Assembly: GCA_905221545.1 (NCBI GenBank)
Contig: CAJNDO010000006.1
Span: 62,001-126,000 of the forward strand
From: a bacterium
Lineage (GTDB): Bacteria > Bacillota > Bacilli > Lactobacillales > Streptococcaceae
Direction of reading: 5' to 3'
DNA: 64,000 bases
In this document: positions 28,311 through 37,812 of the stretch, one piece after another
Layout: every line of letters begins with the position of its first letter
Numbering within the stretch: position 1 is the stretch's first letter
Translations under genes and position numbers: made by a program
Notes under the pieces: model-generated
Seen by the model: only the letters and a program-made list of their open reading frames with translations
Told to the model about the DNA's origin: nothing
The model's database searches: none

Positions 28311-30743
28311 TTATACAGTATCAAATTTCAATTGGCCTGCTTTGACACCAATCTTAAGTGTGCTACCTGCCTCTAATTCTCCCTTGAGAAGAAGTTCTGC
28401 CAACTTGTCTTCCACTTCTGTTTGTAGGGTTCTGCGAAGTGGACGAGCTCCCATCTCTGGGTCATATCCTTGATTTGCCAATAATTTCAGTGCTGAAGCT
28501 TGTAATTTCAAGTCAATACCTTTTTCAGCCAAACTTGCCACTAAAGGTTTGACCATAATCTTCACCACTTCCTGCATATGGTCACTAGATAGGCTATGGA
28601 AGACCACCTTTTCATCAATACGGTTGATAAACTCAGGTCTATAAGCCTTTTTCAGCTCTTCAAACATGCGTTTTTCCATATTTTTCTGGTCAAAACGAAT
28701 GTCTTTTGCCCCAAAACCAACTGTCTTGTCATCACGAAGGGCTGTCGCACCAAGATTTGACGTCATGATGATAATAGTATTTGAAAAGTCGACCTTGCGC
28801 CCATTGCTATCTGTCAAGACACCATCATCCAAGACCTGCAATAGGACATTAAAGATGTCTGGGTGGGCTTTTTCTACCTCATCAAAGAGGAGAACGGAAT
28901 AGGGTTTGTTGCGAACCTTCTCGGTCAACTCCCCACCTTCTTCATAACCCACATAGCCCGGAGGAGCTCCGTTGAGACGGCTAGCTGCGAATTTCTCCAT
29001 ATACTCACTCATATCAAAGCGGATAAGGGCTGATTCGTCGTCAAAAAGAACTTCTGCCAGAGCCTTGGCCAATTCGGTCTTACCGACACCTGTAGGCCCT
29101 AGGAACATAAAGGAACCAATTGGACGCTTGTGACTGCGAATCCCTGACTGGTTGCGGCGAATGGCACGGCTAATGCTTGAAACAGCTTGATCTTGACCGA
29201 TGACACGTTTATGGAGTTCTGTTTCCAAGTTCAAGTATTTCTTAGCATCTGTTTGCGTCAATTTTTGAACAGGGATACCTGACAAACGACTCAAGGTGGT
29301 CAAAATATCAGACTCTGTCACCAAGTCTTTGTAGACTGGGACTTCCTCTTCTTTTATGATTAGCTGGGCTGCTTGTTTCCACTTACCATCCATCAAGGCC
29401 TTGTCAGCTGGACTCAAACCTGAATCGTCTGCTTTCACATGCTTAGACTTATTTTGCACTGTTGCTGCTGCTTCATCCAAGAGATCAATAGCAGAGTCTG
29501 GCAAGTGACGGCTAGTCAAGTAACGATGGGCCATCTTGACAGCTGTTTCAACCGCTTCATCTGTGATTTGCACACGATGGTGCTTCTCATAAGTCGCCTT
29601 CAAGCCTTGTAAAATGGTCATGCTGTCTGCCACACTTGGCTCTTCAATCGTCACTTTGGCGAATCGACGAGAAAGGGCGGCGTCTTTTTCGATATGTTTT
29701 TGGTATTCTTCCTGAGTAGTCGCACCAACCGTTCTCAAAGTTCCACGCGCCAAGGCTGGTTTCAAGATATTGGCCGCATCCAGAGTCGAATCAATCCCGC
29801 TCCCAGAACCCATGATGGTATGAAGTTCGTCGATAAAGAGAATCACTTGGCCATCTTCTTCAATATCCTTGATGATATTGTTCATGCGCTCCTCAAAGTC
29901 ACCACGGAAACGTGTCCCTGCAACGACATTCATCAAATCAAGCTCCAACACGCGCATCTTAGCCATTTCCGCAGGTACATCACCACTAGCAATACGCTGG
30001 GCAAGACCAAGCGCTAGAGCAGTTTTCCCGACACCAGCATCCCCAACCAAGACAGGATTATTCTTTGTCTTCCGACTCAAGATTTGAATCATACGCGAGA
30101 TTTCCTTATCTCGACCGATAACTGGTTCTAACTTGCCAGAACGAGCTTGCTCTGTCAAATCATGCGTATAGTCCTCGAGACCACCGCTCGGAGTCTGCGG
30201 CATGCCCATCATATTAGCCATAGAATTTTGCTTGTCAGCTACTGTACGATGGCGTTGGCGTAGAGCCTTGAGATCTTCACGAGTCCAGCCTGCACGTTCC
30301 TCTAGATTTCGACGTAGGGCAGCAATCTTGACCTGATCTTTCTTGTCTTCATAAGAAAAACCAGCCCTCTCCAAGATACGAGTTGCCAAGGCATTGCCAT
30401 CATGTAAAATCGCATAGAGGACATGCTCTGTCCCTAACACCTTAGCATGGACCACTGACGCTACATATTCTGCTTCATCAAAGAGAACCTGCAAACGATG
30501 AGAAAACGGCAACTCCGTAAAGGTTTCATCCTGGCTATATTCCGTTTCAGTCAGTTCCAAAGCGACTTCTTCTAAACGGTCCATCTCATATGGATAATCA
30601 TTTAAAGTCGCCCCTGCCACACTATAACTATGATTGGACATGGCAATCAACAAGTGCCAAGACTCTAGGTAACGAGCTCCGAAATGGCCAGCAACCATGT
30701 AGGCACTTTCGATACATTCATTCAATGCTTTTGAATAGTTCAT
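28311..30743 (-). CDS. clpC: ClpC AAA+ unfoldase of the Clp protease
   Basis: An 810-residue class I Clp ATPase. N-terminal repeat domain (about 1-145), first AAA+ module with GDAGVGKTA, a middle coiled-coil region, and second AAA+ module with [10 protein letters not shown]. The C-terminal [11 protein letters not shown] sensor-2 is present. It unfolds substrates for ClpP. It starts one base after the ctsR stop, so both are made from the CtsR-controlled promoter. Confidence 0.95.
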   Translation of the reverse strand: MNYSKALNECIESAYMVAGHFGARYLESWHLLIAMSNHSYSVAGATLNDYPYEMDRLEEVALELTETEYSQDETFTELPFSHRLQVLFDEAEYVASVVHAKVLGTEHVLYAILHDGNALATRILERAGFSYEDKKDQVKIAALRRNLEERAGWTREDLKALRQRHRTVADKQNSMANMMGMPQTPSGGLEDYTHDLTEQARSGKLEPVIGRDKEISRMIQILSRKTKNNPVLVGDAGVGKTALALGLAQRIASGDVPAEMAKMRVLELDLMNVVAGTRFRGDFEERMNNIIKDIEEDGQVILFIDELHTIMGSGSGIDSTLDAANILKPALARGTLRTVGATTQEEYQKHIEKDAALSRRFAKVTIEEPSVADSMTILQGLKATYEKHHRVQITDEAVETAVKMAHRYLTSRHLPDSAIDLLDEAAATVQNKSKHVKADDSGLSPADKALMDGKWKQAAQLIIKEEEVPVYKDLVTESDILTTLSRLSGIPVQKLTQTDAKKYLNLETELHKRVIGQDQAVSSISRAIRRNQSGIRSHKRPIGSFMFLGPTGVGKTELAKALAEVLFDDESALIRFDMSEYMEKFAASRLNGAPPGYVGYEEGGELTEKVRNKPYSVLLFDEVEKAHPDIFNVLLQVLDDGVLTDSNGRKVDFSNTIIIMTSNLGATALRDDKTVGFGAKDIRFDQKNMEKRMFEELKKAYRPEFINRIDEKVVFHSLSSDHMQEVVKIMVKPLVASLAEKGIDLKLQASALKLLANQGYDPEMGARPLRRTLQTEVEDKLAELLLKGELEAGSTLKIGVKAGQLKFDTV

Positions 30744-30744
30744 C

Positions 30745-31203
30745 TTACTTCCCTTTTCTATCTACCTCTTGTATGACCTGTCGTAGCATATTAGCACGAA
30801 CAACTGGAGCTTCTTCTCCTAGAACGCGATCCAAAGCTACTGATACTAGCAAATTCATCTCCTGCTTGGTCATCAATTCCTGCTCAACCAAAAGCTGCAG
30901 AATATCCTCATAAATTTCTTGACTAACTCGCTCACCAATTGAGTAAAGCAAATCGCGGAGCATTTCATGATGACTAGAAAACTCAATCCGTCCTATACGA
31001 ATGTAGCCTCCGCCACCACGCTTACTTTCAACCAAATAGCCTCTACTTTCCGTAAAGCGTGTCTTAATCACGTAGTTAATCTGACTAGGAACAACCTGGA
31101 AAGTATCTGCCAACTGACTCCGTTGTAACTCCACGATACCAGATTGATCTAAAATCGCCTTGATGTAGGCCTCAATATGATCCGATGTATTTTTAAATCT
31201 CAT
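30745..31203 (-). CDS. ctsR: CtsR class III heat-shock repressor
   Basis: A 152-residue winged-HTH repressor. The DNA-binding region is LADTFQVVPSQINYVIKTRF (about residues 27-46) and the wing SKRGGGGYIRI contains the glycine-rich loop used for heat sensing. It represses clp genes and its own operon; a CtsR box lies directly upstream. Confidence 0.96.
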   Translation of the reverse strand: MRFKNTSDHIEAYIKAILDQSGIVELQRSQLADTFQVVPSQINYVIKTRFTESRGYLVESKRGGGGYIRIGRIEFSSHHEMLRDLLYSIGERVSQEIYEDILQLLVEQELMTKQEMNLLVSVALDRVLGEEAPVVRANMLRQVIQEVDRKGK

Positions 31204-31228
31204 TACAAACCCACCTCTCTCTTTAAAC

Positions 31229-31251
31229 CTTGACTATCTTTGACTATTATA
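31229..31251 (-). promoter_or_regulatory. CtsR operator and -10 of ctsR-clpC
   Basis: On the - strand TATAAT (31246-31251) is followed by AGTCAAA-GAT-AGTCAAG (31229-31245), a direct repeat close to the CtsR site RGTCAAANANRGTCAAA. It covers the expected transcription start. Confidence 0.85.
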
Positions 31252-31273
31252 CCGAAATTTTCTCATTTTTAAA

Positions 31274-31314
31274 AGAAAAAGGGCGCTGGTAAAGGATAAT
31301 CTTCACCAACTCCC
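31274..31314 (-). terminator. terminator of the thiamine-precursor transporter operon
   Basis: On the - strand a ~14-bp stem (GGGAGTTGGTGAAG with CTTTACCAGCGCCC, one mismatch, G-U pairs) ends in TTTTTCTTTT. Confidence 0.85.
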
Positions 31315-31321
31315 TATTTTT

Positions 31322-32050
31322 CTACTTATCTAAGCCTAATTCTGCCAAGATCTGACGTTTGTAGGCAATCTTTTGGACTTCCTTGTCCTCATCTCCAGAC
31401 CAATCTAGTTTAATTTCTGAAACAATCTGCCCAGGGCGGTTTTTCAGAATATAGATGCGATCGCTGAGATTGAGGGCCTCTTCGATACTATGAGTAATAA
31501 TCAATGTTGTCAGTTGCAACTGCTTGTGAATCTCCAGATACCAAGCATGGAGTTCCATCTTAGTCATCTCATCCAAGGCACTGAAAGCCTCATCCAAGAG
31601 AAAGAGTTTGTGCCCAAAAAGATAGGTACGAAGTAAGGCCACACGTTGGCGCATTCCACCACTGAGTTCATGAGGATATTTATCCCTTACAGCTGTCAAC
31701 TGGAAGGTCGCAAGAATTTCATCTGCGCGAGCAATGGCTTCCGCCTTGTCCACTTTTTGAATCAAGAGGGGAAGAATGATATTACCAATCACCGTCTTGT
31801 GCTCCAAGAGCAAATCCTTTTGCAACATATAACTCACACGCCCCTTAGGATTTTCCTCACCGTCAAGGACAATTCGCCCTGACTGAACTTCTAAAATCCC
31901 AGCAATCAAATTAAAGAGGGTGGTTTTTCCAACACCACTTGGACCTAGGATAGAAACCACTTCGCCTGAAGTCACCTGTAGATTGATATCCTCTAAAATC
32001 TTTTCATCGCCATAGGCATAGCTTACGTGTTCTAGTCTAATTTCTGTCAT
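31322..32050 (-). CDS. ABC transporter ATP-binding protein (thiamine precursor uptake)
   Basis: A 242-residue ATPase of the NitT/TauT-like type. Walker A LGPSGVGKTTL, signature LSGGMRQRVALLR, Walker B LFLLDEAFSALD, H-loop ITHS. Its start codon overlaps the stop of the substrate-binding gene. Role in thiamine precursor (HMP) import is inferred from the TPP riboswitch on the operon and the THI5-like receptor; the equivalent is often called ThiZ. Confidence 0.88.
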   Translation of the reverse strand: MTEIRLEHVSYAYGDEKILEDINLQVTSGEVVSILGPSGVGKTTLFNLIAGILEVQSGRIVLDGEENPKGRVSYMLQKDLLLEHKTVIGNIILPLLIQKVDKAEAIARADEILATFQLTAVRDKYPHELSGGMRQRVALLRTYLFGHKLFLLDEAFSALDEMTKMELHAWYLEIHKQLQLTTLIITHSIEEALNLSDRIYILKNRPGQIVSEIKLDWSGDEDKEVQKIAYKRQILAELGLDK

Positions 32051-33057
32051 TATTTCACAAATTCGTTGGTAAAGCCTTTGTCTGTCAAATCTTCTTTAAG
32101 GATACCATTTTCTTTATCCCATTTGTAGAAGGCATTCCAGCGAGCTTCATCAAATTGACCCCATTTTTCCTTGTCGCTTGAGTATTCTTTTGACAAGTAT
32201 TTTTGAGATTCGATGACAAAGTCACGTTTTTCCTTGAGTTCAGGCGCATTCTTAATGAGGATATCTGCAGCTTCCTCTGGGTGTTCCATAGCATATTGAT
32301 AGCCTTTTTTGATAGCTTGGATGACTTTACGAGCTTCTTCTTTATTGTCTTTCAAATAGTCGTTGTTTGCGATGATAACTGGTGAGTAGTAATCAAACTC
32401 CTTGACGTAGTCTTTCAAGTACATGAAGTTAGCGTCTACGCCTTGAGATTTAGCAAGGATACCATCCCAACCGTAGTAGATCCAAGCAGTATCAAAGACG
32501 CCATTGGCAATCGGTGTGATTGAGTTTGAGTCGTTATTCGGTACTTTTTCAACCTTCTCAAAGTCTCCACCTTGTGATTCTACTAAAGTCTTCAACATTG
32601 CAAGCTCAGTTGGGTCATTCCAAGTTCCGTATTTCTTACCAACCAAGTCTTTTGGACTAGCTACATTGTCAGATTTACGAGAAATGATTCCTGATGTATT
32701 GTGTTCTACGATAGCTGCAACGGCAGTAATTCCTGCCCCTTTTTCCAATTTTTTAGCCATGTAGTCTTGGAAATACACTGCAAATGGTGCCTTGCCATTG
32801 ATCACCAAGTCAGAAGAACTTTCTTCTGGTGGCAATTTCAAATCAACATCCACTCCAGCTTCTTTGAAATAACCTTTTTCCTTAGCAACATAAAGCCCTG
32901 TGTGGTTGGTATTTGGCGTCCAGTCTAGGATAAAGTCAATCTTCTTGAGTTCTGCTTCCTTATTATCCTTAGAAGCAGTTCCTTGACCACAAGCTACAAG
33001 CACAACAGCTACAAGAGCTGTTAAAACAGTTAAAAACACTTTCCATGTTTTCTTCAT
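32050..33057 (-). CDS. NMT1/THI5-like substrate-binding lipoprotein
   Basis: A 335-residue receptor. Lipobox VVLVACGQ (Cys23). The mature part begins KKIDFILDWTPNTNHTGLYVAKEKGYF, the hallmark of THI5/NMT1-like proteins that bind the thiamine pyrimidine HMP or related compounds. WNDPTELAMLK and TAWIYYGWDG are typical pocket segments. With the permease and ATPase it forms a ThiXYZ-type importer. Confidence 0.9.
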   Translation of the reverse strand: MKKTWKVFLTVLTALVAVVLVACGQGTASKDNKEAELKKIDFILDWTPNTNHTGLYVAKEKGYFKEAGVDVDLKLPPEESSSDLVINGKAPFAVYFQDYMAKKLEKGAGITAVAAIVEHNTSGIISRKSDNVASPKDLVGKKYGTWNDPTELAMLKTLVESQGGDFEKVEKVPNNDSNSITPIANGVFDTAWIYYGWDGILAKSQGVDANFMYLKDYVKEFDYYSPVIIANNDYLKDNKEEARKVIQAIKKGYQYAMEHPEEAADILIKNAPELKEKRDFVIESQKYLSKEYSSDKEKWGQFDEARWNAFYKWDKENGILKEDLTDKGFTNEFVK

Positions 33058-33095
33058 TTCAATTTCCTCTTTTCTTTTTCAGAAACATTCTTATT

Positions 33096-33857
33096 CTACG
33101 AACGTTTCCATTTAATAACATATTTCTCGCTGATATCGACCAACTTCATACCCAGAAGGCTGATAATCGATACCAGAATAATAATAGCAAACATGGTATC
33201 ATACTGAAACAGTTTCTTGGACTGAATCATGTAGACACCTAGTCCTTCAAAACCTCCCAACCACTCAGATACAACGGTTGTGATAAAAGCGTAGGAGACA
33301 CTGACTCTCAGACCTGCGTAAAAGTAAGGCAGGCTGACTGGGATTTTAAAATGCCACAGGATTTGCCAAGGTTTGGCCCGCATCAGACTAAACAAGGTCA
33401 GCATATCCTTGTCACAATGCCTAAAACCGTCCAAAATGCTGACGATGATAGGAAAGGTAGTCGTCAAGATAATCAAGACAATCTTGGGCAAAATCCCATA
33501 ACCGAGCCACAAGACCAGAATAGGGGCTATGGCAATGGTCGGGATGGTCTGGACGACCACCATCATAGGGTAAATCAGATCATTGAGCCAAGTCAAACTA
33601 TCCATAAGTACAGCCATCAGACAGGCAATCAATACTCCCAGAACCAGCCCCAGTAAAGCCACTCTCAAGGTGGCCCAGCTATGGTGCCAGAGAAATTCTC
33701 TATCCCGAACAAAGGCCTGGAGAATTTCAAGAGGTGTCGGCAGGATAAACTTGGGGAGAAGTTTAAGAAAACCTGCTAACTGCCAGATTGACAAGACTCC
33801 TAGAAAACCCAATAGACTAATGTGTCGTCTCAGTATACTTTTCAAGTTTCTCATCAA
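33096..33857 (-). CDS. ABC transporter permease (thiamine precursor uptake)
   Basis: A 253-residue BPD-type permease with about six membrane segments. The EAA-like loop is MLTLFSLMRAKPWQILWHFKIPVSLPYF. The 5' end overlaps the DUF77 gene by 41 bp. The role follows from its operon. Confidence 0.88.
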   Translation of the reverse strand: MMRNLKSILRRHISLLGFLGVLSIWQLAGFLKLLPKFILPTPLEILQAFVRDREFLWHHSWATLRVALLGLVLGVLIACLMAVLMDSLTWLNDLIYPMMVVVQTIPTIAIAPILVLWLGYGILPKIVLIILTTTFPIIVSILDGFRHCDKDMLTLFSLMRAKPWQILWHFKIPVSLPYFYAGLRVSVSYAFITTVVSEWLGGFEGLGVYMIQSKKLFQYDTMFAIIILVSIISLLGMKLVDISEKYVIKWKRS

Positions 33858-34107
33858 TACTTAAAATCTCTCCTACATTTATTTTGACATTGGCAAAGAC
33901 ATTATCTGCCTCCTGCCCTGCCACTTCCAGCGCTTCTTTGAGAATGCGCATGAGCTCATCAAACTCCCCTTCCAAGACCGTTTCAAATGGTGTCACCACC
34001 ATGGTTACTTCTTGAGCTTGTAGATAAGCAATGACCTGATCAATAACAGCTATCCGATCAATCCCCTGTGATAGGGGTAAAACTTGCAAGGCAATGCTTG
34101 CTTTCAT
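33817..34107 (-). CDS. thiamine-binding (DUF77/MTH1187 family) protein
   Basis: A 96-residue single-domain protein of the YqgV/MTH1187 family: ASIALQVLPLSQG at the start and VTPFETVLEGEFDEL in the middle. Relatives bind thiamine or HMP in the cytoplasm. It is the first gene after the TPP riboswitch and overlaps the permease gene. Confidence 0.85.
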   Translation of the reverse strand: MKASIALQVLPLSQGIDRIAVIDQVIAYLQAQEVTMVVTPFETVLEGEFDELMRILKEALEVAGQEADNVFANVKINVGEILSIDEKLEKYTETTH

Positions 34108-34151
34108 AACAACCTCCTCTTCTCGTTTTCCTCTTTATAATAAAAAGAAAA

Positions 34152-34175
34152 ACCTTTACCATATATGGAAAAGGT
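34152..34175 (-). terminator. riboswitch expression-platform terminator
   Basis: On the - strand ACCTTTTCCATATATGGTAAAGGT folds into a nearly perfect hairpin followed by TTTTTCTTTTT, between the aptamer and the first gene. When TPP is bound this hairpin should form and stop transcription. Confidence 0.85.
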
Positions 34176-34179
34176 GCAG

Positions 34180-34273
<94 letters not shown>

Positions 34274-34288
34274 ATATTATATGGACAT

Positions 34289-34317
34289 ATGATAGCGCAA
34301 AACAAAAAAAAAGTCAA
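34289..34317 (-). promoter_or_regulatory. promoter of the TPP-controlled operon
   Basis: TTGACT (34312-34317), 17-bp spacer, TATCAT (34289-34294). Transcription should begin about 10 nt before the aptamer. Confidence 0.8.
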
Positions 34318-34338
34318 GGAAACTGCTTACAGAAAAGA

Positions 34339-34356
34339 GCAGGAAATTTTTCCTGC
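34339..34356 (-). terminator. terminator of cbpD
   Basis: GCAGGAAA and TTTCCTGC form an 8-bp stem with a short loop, followed by TCTTTTC on the - strand. Confidence 0.65.
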
Positions 34357-34365
34357 CCCAATTTT

Positions 34366-35502
34366 CTATTCTCGTACTCCATCACTGTTTACTCTGTAGC
34401 CATCCACCGTCGTATTAACAGCTAAAGCGCCTGAAGAGTAAGAATAATACCACTTACCAGATACTTGGTACCAGCCTGTTTTCATTGCCCCTGAACTATC
34501 CAGATAATACCACAGACCATTTTCCTTTAACCATCCTGTCTGCATTTCACCAGATGATTTCAAATAATACCAGCTAGAACCATCTTTCAGCCAGCCCGTT
34601 GATTTAGACCCATTTGATTTGAAGTGATACCAACTACCATTTATTTTCTTCCAACCGACAGTCGATCCAGTATTTGAGCTATAATTAGAACTATTTCCTG
34701 ATTGGTTCTGATAATTCTGTGAAGAAGTTACTCCCTCTAGCTGGATATAGCGACGACTTCCATTATAAGCTGTATAACTCAACCACTTGTACCCATCTTT
34801 TTCGAGAATTTGATCATAATGAACCTTCTCTCCAGAATAATAGTAATCAATTGTAGTTGCGCTAGCTAGGGGCTGAGTCTTGATAGCAGACTTAGCCTTG
34901 AAATAATGTGTTCCTCCTGTCGAAGATAACGGTTGACTATCGAATACTTTGCTACTACTTACTACATTACCCCCAGCCAAATCTTTAAAATGAATAAATC
35001 CTGTCATCGTATTTGCTTTTATAATTCGTTTATTATAGGTTTCTGTATAACCATAATTGTATTCTTCAATCTCAATCTGATCTCCCATTACATTTGACAC
35101 CCAGGCAACATGACCATAAGTTCCTGCAGTTGACCAAGCAATGGAGCCAATAGCTGGTGTATTGTCTACACGATAGCCTTCACGACGAGCACGGTGCCCC
35201 CATTCATTCGCATTTCCATAAGCCCTTGGAATCTCAAAACTATTGATACTACTCAAACGAAAGGCTGCAAAAGAAGTACACTGACGAGAATACATCCGCC
35301 ACTTATCAATCTCCTGGCTCCCATTTTTATAATGAGCAGGATAATCATCCCCACGCGCAATCGATCCATTCCCTCCAGAATAGGCATAGACACTATCACC
35401 CGCTGCTAGCATCAATCCTACTACTAAAAAAGGAACAACCTTTTTAACTGATTTTCTAAAAGAAAACCCTGTCTCTGTTACTGTAAATGGTGAAATTTTC
35501 AT
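34366..35502 (-). CDS. cbpD: CbpD competence-induced choline-binding murein hydrolase
   Basis: A 378-residue secreted lysin made by competent cells to lyse non-competent kin. Signal peptide about 1-40, then a CHAP amidase/endopeptidase domain with Cys75 (SRQCTSFAA) and His131 (YGHVAWVSN), one SH3b domain (about 185-255) and four choline-binding repeats (GWKKINGSWYHF, GWLKDGSSWYYL, GWLKENGLWYYL, GWYQVSGKWYYS). From memory, the pneumococcal R6 protein is about 448 residues with two SH3b domains, so this one seems to lack one. A competence box and a BOX repeat lie in front of it. Confidence 0.93.
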   Translation of the reverse strand: MKISPFTVTETGFSFRKSVKKVVPFLVVGLMLAAGDSVYAYSGGNGSIARGDDYPAHYKNGSQEIDKWRMYSRQCTSFAAFRLSSINSFEIPRAYGNANEWGHRARREGYRVDNTPAIGSIAWSTAGTYGHVAWVSNVMGDQIEIEEYNYGYTETYNKRIIKANTMTGFIHFKDLAGGNVVSSSKVFDSQPLSSTGGTHYFKAKSAIKTQPLASATTIDYYYSGEKVHYDQILEKDGYKWLSYTAYNGSRRYIQLEGVTSSQNYQNQSGNSSNYSSNTGSTVGWKKINGSWYHFKSNGSKSTGWLKDGSSWYYLKSSGEMQTGWLKENGLWYYLDSSGAMKTGWYQVSGKWYYSYSSGALAVNTTVDGYRVNSDGVRE

Positions 35503-35526
35503 TCTTCCTCCTTGAAAATAATATAG

Positions 35527-35632
35527 TACTCAATGAAAATTAAAGATCAAACTAGGAAGCTAGGCGCAGGCTATACTTGAGTATGGCAAGGCGAAGCTGA
35601 CGTGGTTTGAATTTGATTTTCGAAGAGTATAA
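35527..35632 (-). repeat. short BOX element (boxA-boxC, no boxB)
   Basis: About 106 bp. BoxA and boxC ends match the other BOX copies, but the boxB palindrome is absent. It lies between the competence box and the cbpD start, so it would be transcribed as the 5' leader of cbpD. Confidence 0.85.
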
Positions 35633-35656
35633 ATCGAAGATTGCCTTCACTTAAAC

Positions 35657-35664
35657 TATTCGGA
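35657..35664 (-). promoter_or_regulatory. competence (SigX) box of cbpD
   Basis: TCCGAATA on the - strand, one base from the consensus TACGAATA, preceded by a T-rich run (TTTTTTC). cbpD is a known late competence gene. Confidence 0.7.
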
Positions 35665-35674
35665 GAAAAAAGAA

Positions 35675-35697
35675 AAAGTGAGAAAATTTCTCACTTT
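35675..35697 (-). terminator. terminator of the gdpP-rplI-dnaB-veg transcript
   Basis: AAAGTGAGAAA and TTTCTCACTTT form a long stem, followed on the - strand by TTTTTCTTTTTTC. It overlaps the veg stop codon, and its T-run runs into the competence box of cbpD. Confidence 0.8.
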
Positions 35698-35962
35698 AGT
35701 CAAGATAATGAATCAAATTCTTTTCAGTAAGAATATCTGAGTAAGTAAAGGACTCAACATAAACATTGGCTTGTTTATCTCCTTCAACGTTCCCAAATTC
35801 CACGATAAATAGGGACGGATACACTTCAATTAGCTTACCCAATCTATTTTTTTGGCGCTTACGACCATTCTCCAAAGTCATTTCTACGACTTGTCCCTCA
35901 TGTGCCTTGATTTCTTCTTTGATTTTTTTCATCTTGGCTACATCTGTAAATGCATCTGACAT
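35696..35962 (-). CDS. veg: Veg family protein
   Basis: An 88-residue protein of the Veg/YabG-adjacent family found in most Firmicutes: IKEEIKAHEGQVVEMTLENGRKR and LIEVYPSLFIVEF are typical. In B. subtilis Veg affects biofilm formation; its molecular role is unclear. The ATG is one base after the dnaB stop. Confidence 0.85.
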   Translation of the reverse strand: MSDAFTDVAKMKKIKEEIKAHEGQVVEMTLENGRKRQKNRLGKLIEVYPSLFIVEFGNVEGDKQANVYVESFTYSDILTEKNLIHYLD

Positions 35963-35963
35963 C

Positions 35964-37316
35964 TTATGCCTCCCTCTTTGAGATACTTGAAAATTTATTG
36001 TATTCTTTTTGGAAAATTAATTCCACCGTTCCACGAGCTCCACTACGGTTTTTCTCAATGATAACTTCTACCTTATTATTCGGTATACCTTCCTCTTCTT
36101 CACCACCACGCTCATAGTAATCGTCACGATAAAGAAAGGCTACGATATCAGCATCCTGCTCGATAGATCCCGATTCACGAATATCAGACAAGACTGGCCT
36201 CTTATCCTGGCGTTGTTCTACACCACGAGAAAGCTGACTCAGAGCAATGACTGGAACTTTCAGTTCCTTAGCTAAGATTTTCAACTGACGAGAAATTTCA
36301 GAAACTTCTTGTTGACGATTTTCTCGTCCAGTTCCCGTGATCAATTGAAGGTAGTCAATCAAAATCAAACCAAGATTGCCCGTTTCTTGAGCAAGTTTAC
36401 GTGAACGTGATCGAATCTCTGTAATCCGAATCCCTGGTGTATCATCAATATAGATACTTGCATTAGCCAAATTACCTTGGGCAATGGTATACTTTTGCCA
36501 TTCCTCATCGGTCAATTGACCCGTACGAATAGAATGCGACTCCACCAACCCTTCTGCCGCAAGCATACGGTCTACTAGACTTTCTGCACCCATTTCGAGC
36601 GAAAAGATAGCAACCGTTTTGTCCAACTTAGTCCCAATATTCTGAGCAATGTTCAAGGCAAAGGCTGTCTTACCGACAGCTGGACGAGCTGCTAGGATAA
36701 TCAACTCCTCCTCATGCAAACCAGTCGTCATATGATCCAAATCACGGTAGCCCGTCGCAATACCTGTAATATCAGTCATTTGTTGCGAGCGAGCTTCCAG
36801 ATTTCCAAAGTTGACATTCAACACATCTCGAATATTCTTAAATCCACTTCGATTAGCATTTTCACTGACATCAATCAGCCCTTTTTCTGCCTGAGCAATG
36901 ATTTCATCAGCTGGTTGTGAAGCCTCGTAAGCTTGATTGACAGACTCTGTCAACTTGGCGATTAACCGACGTAATATAGCCTTTTCAGCGACAATCTTAG
37001 CATAGTACTCCGCATTGGCAGAAGTTGGCACAGAATTGACAATCTCAACCAAGTAAGACAAGCCACCAATATTCTGCAAATCACCTTGATTATCAAGAAT
37101 GGTACGAACCGTTGTTGCATCTATAGCATCGCCACGATCGGATAAGTCAACCATAGCCTGGAAAATCAAACGATGGGCATACTTAAAAAAGTCCCGAGAC
37201 TCAATATATTCTCGCACAAAAACAAGCTTACTCTCGTCAATAAAGATAGCCCCCAAAACGGATTGCTCAGCTAAGATATCTTGAGGTTGTACTCGTAACT
37301 CTTCTACTTCTGCCAT
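35964..37316 (-). CDS. dnaB: replicative DNA helicase DnaB
   Basis: A 450-residue hexameric helicase (called DnaC in some Firmicutes). N-terminal DnaB domain (about 1-150: LGAIFIDESKL), then the RecA-like motor with Walker A ARPAVGKTAF, the LILIDYLQLI segment and the DIRESGSIEQDAD region. It follows rplI, as in many Firmicutes. Confidence 0.97.
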   Translation of the reverse strand: MAEVEELRVQPQDILAEQSVLGAIFIDESKLVFVREYIESRDFFKYAHRLIFQAMVDLSDRGDAIDATTVRTILDNQGDLQNIGGLSYLVEIVNSVPTSANAEYYAKIVAEKAILRRLIAKLTESVNQAYEASQPADEIIAQAEKGLIDVSENANRSGFKNIRDVLNVNFGNLEARSQQMTDITGIATGYRDLDHMTTGLHEEELIILAARPAVGKTAFALNIAQNIGTKLDKTVAIFSLEMGAESLVDRMLAAEGLVESHSIRTGQLTDEEWQKYTIAQGNLANASIYIDDTPGIRITEIRSRSRKLAQETGNLGLILIDYLQLITGTGRENRQQEVSEISRQLKILAKELKVPVIALSQLSRGVEQRQDKRPVLSDIRESGSIEQDADIVAFLYRDDYYERGGEEEEGIPNNKVEVIIEKNRSGARGTVELIFQKEYNKFSSISKREA

Positions 37317-37359
37317 CAGACTTCCCTTCCTTTTACAATCTTGTCAAGAAGGTGTAAAT

Positions 37360-37812
37360 TTATCCTTCTTTCACACGAAGATTGATTACACTTGTGATAT
37401 CTTGATAGATTTTCACTGGCACATCAATCAAACCAACCGCTCGAATCGGAGCTTGTACTTGAATATGGCGTTTATCAATCTTAATTCCAAATTGCTTTTG
37501 CAATTCTTCTGCAATTTTCTTATTGGTAATAGAACCAAAAGTACGGCCATCTGGACCAACTTTTTCAACAAATTCTACAACCGTTTCTTCTGCTTCAAGT
37601 TGGGCTTTAATTGCTTTTGCTTCTGCAATCATCTCAGCATGAGCTTTTTCTTCAGATTTTTGTTTACCGCGAAGCTCACCTACCGCTTGAGCAGTCGCTT
37701 CTTTGGCTAGATTCTTTTTGATAAGAAAGTTTTGTGCATACCCTGTTGGTACTTCCTTAATTTCGCCTTTTTTACCTTTTCCTTTAACATCTGCTAAAAA
37801 GATTACTTTCAT
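37360..37812 (-). CDS. rplI: 50S ribosomal protein L9
   Basis: A 150-residue protein starting [20 protein letters not shown], with the long central helix and a C-terminal domain. Its ATG overlaps the gdpP stop (ATGA), so they are translationally coupled. Confidence 0.98.
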   Translation of the reverse strand: MKVIFLADVKGKGKKGEIKEVPTGYAQNFLIKKNLAKEATAQAVGELRGKQKSEEKAHAEMIAEAKAIKAQLEAEETVVEFVEKVGPDGRTFGSITNKKIAEELQKQFGIKIDKRHIQVQAPIRAVGLIDVPVKIYQDITSVINLRVKEG

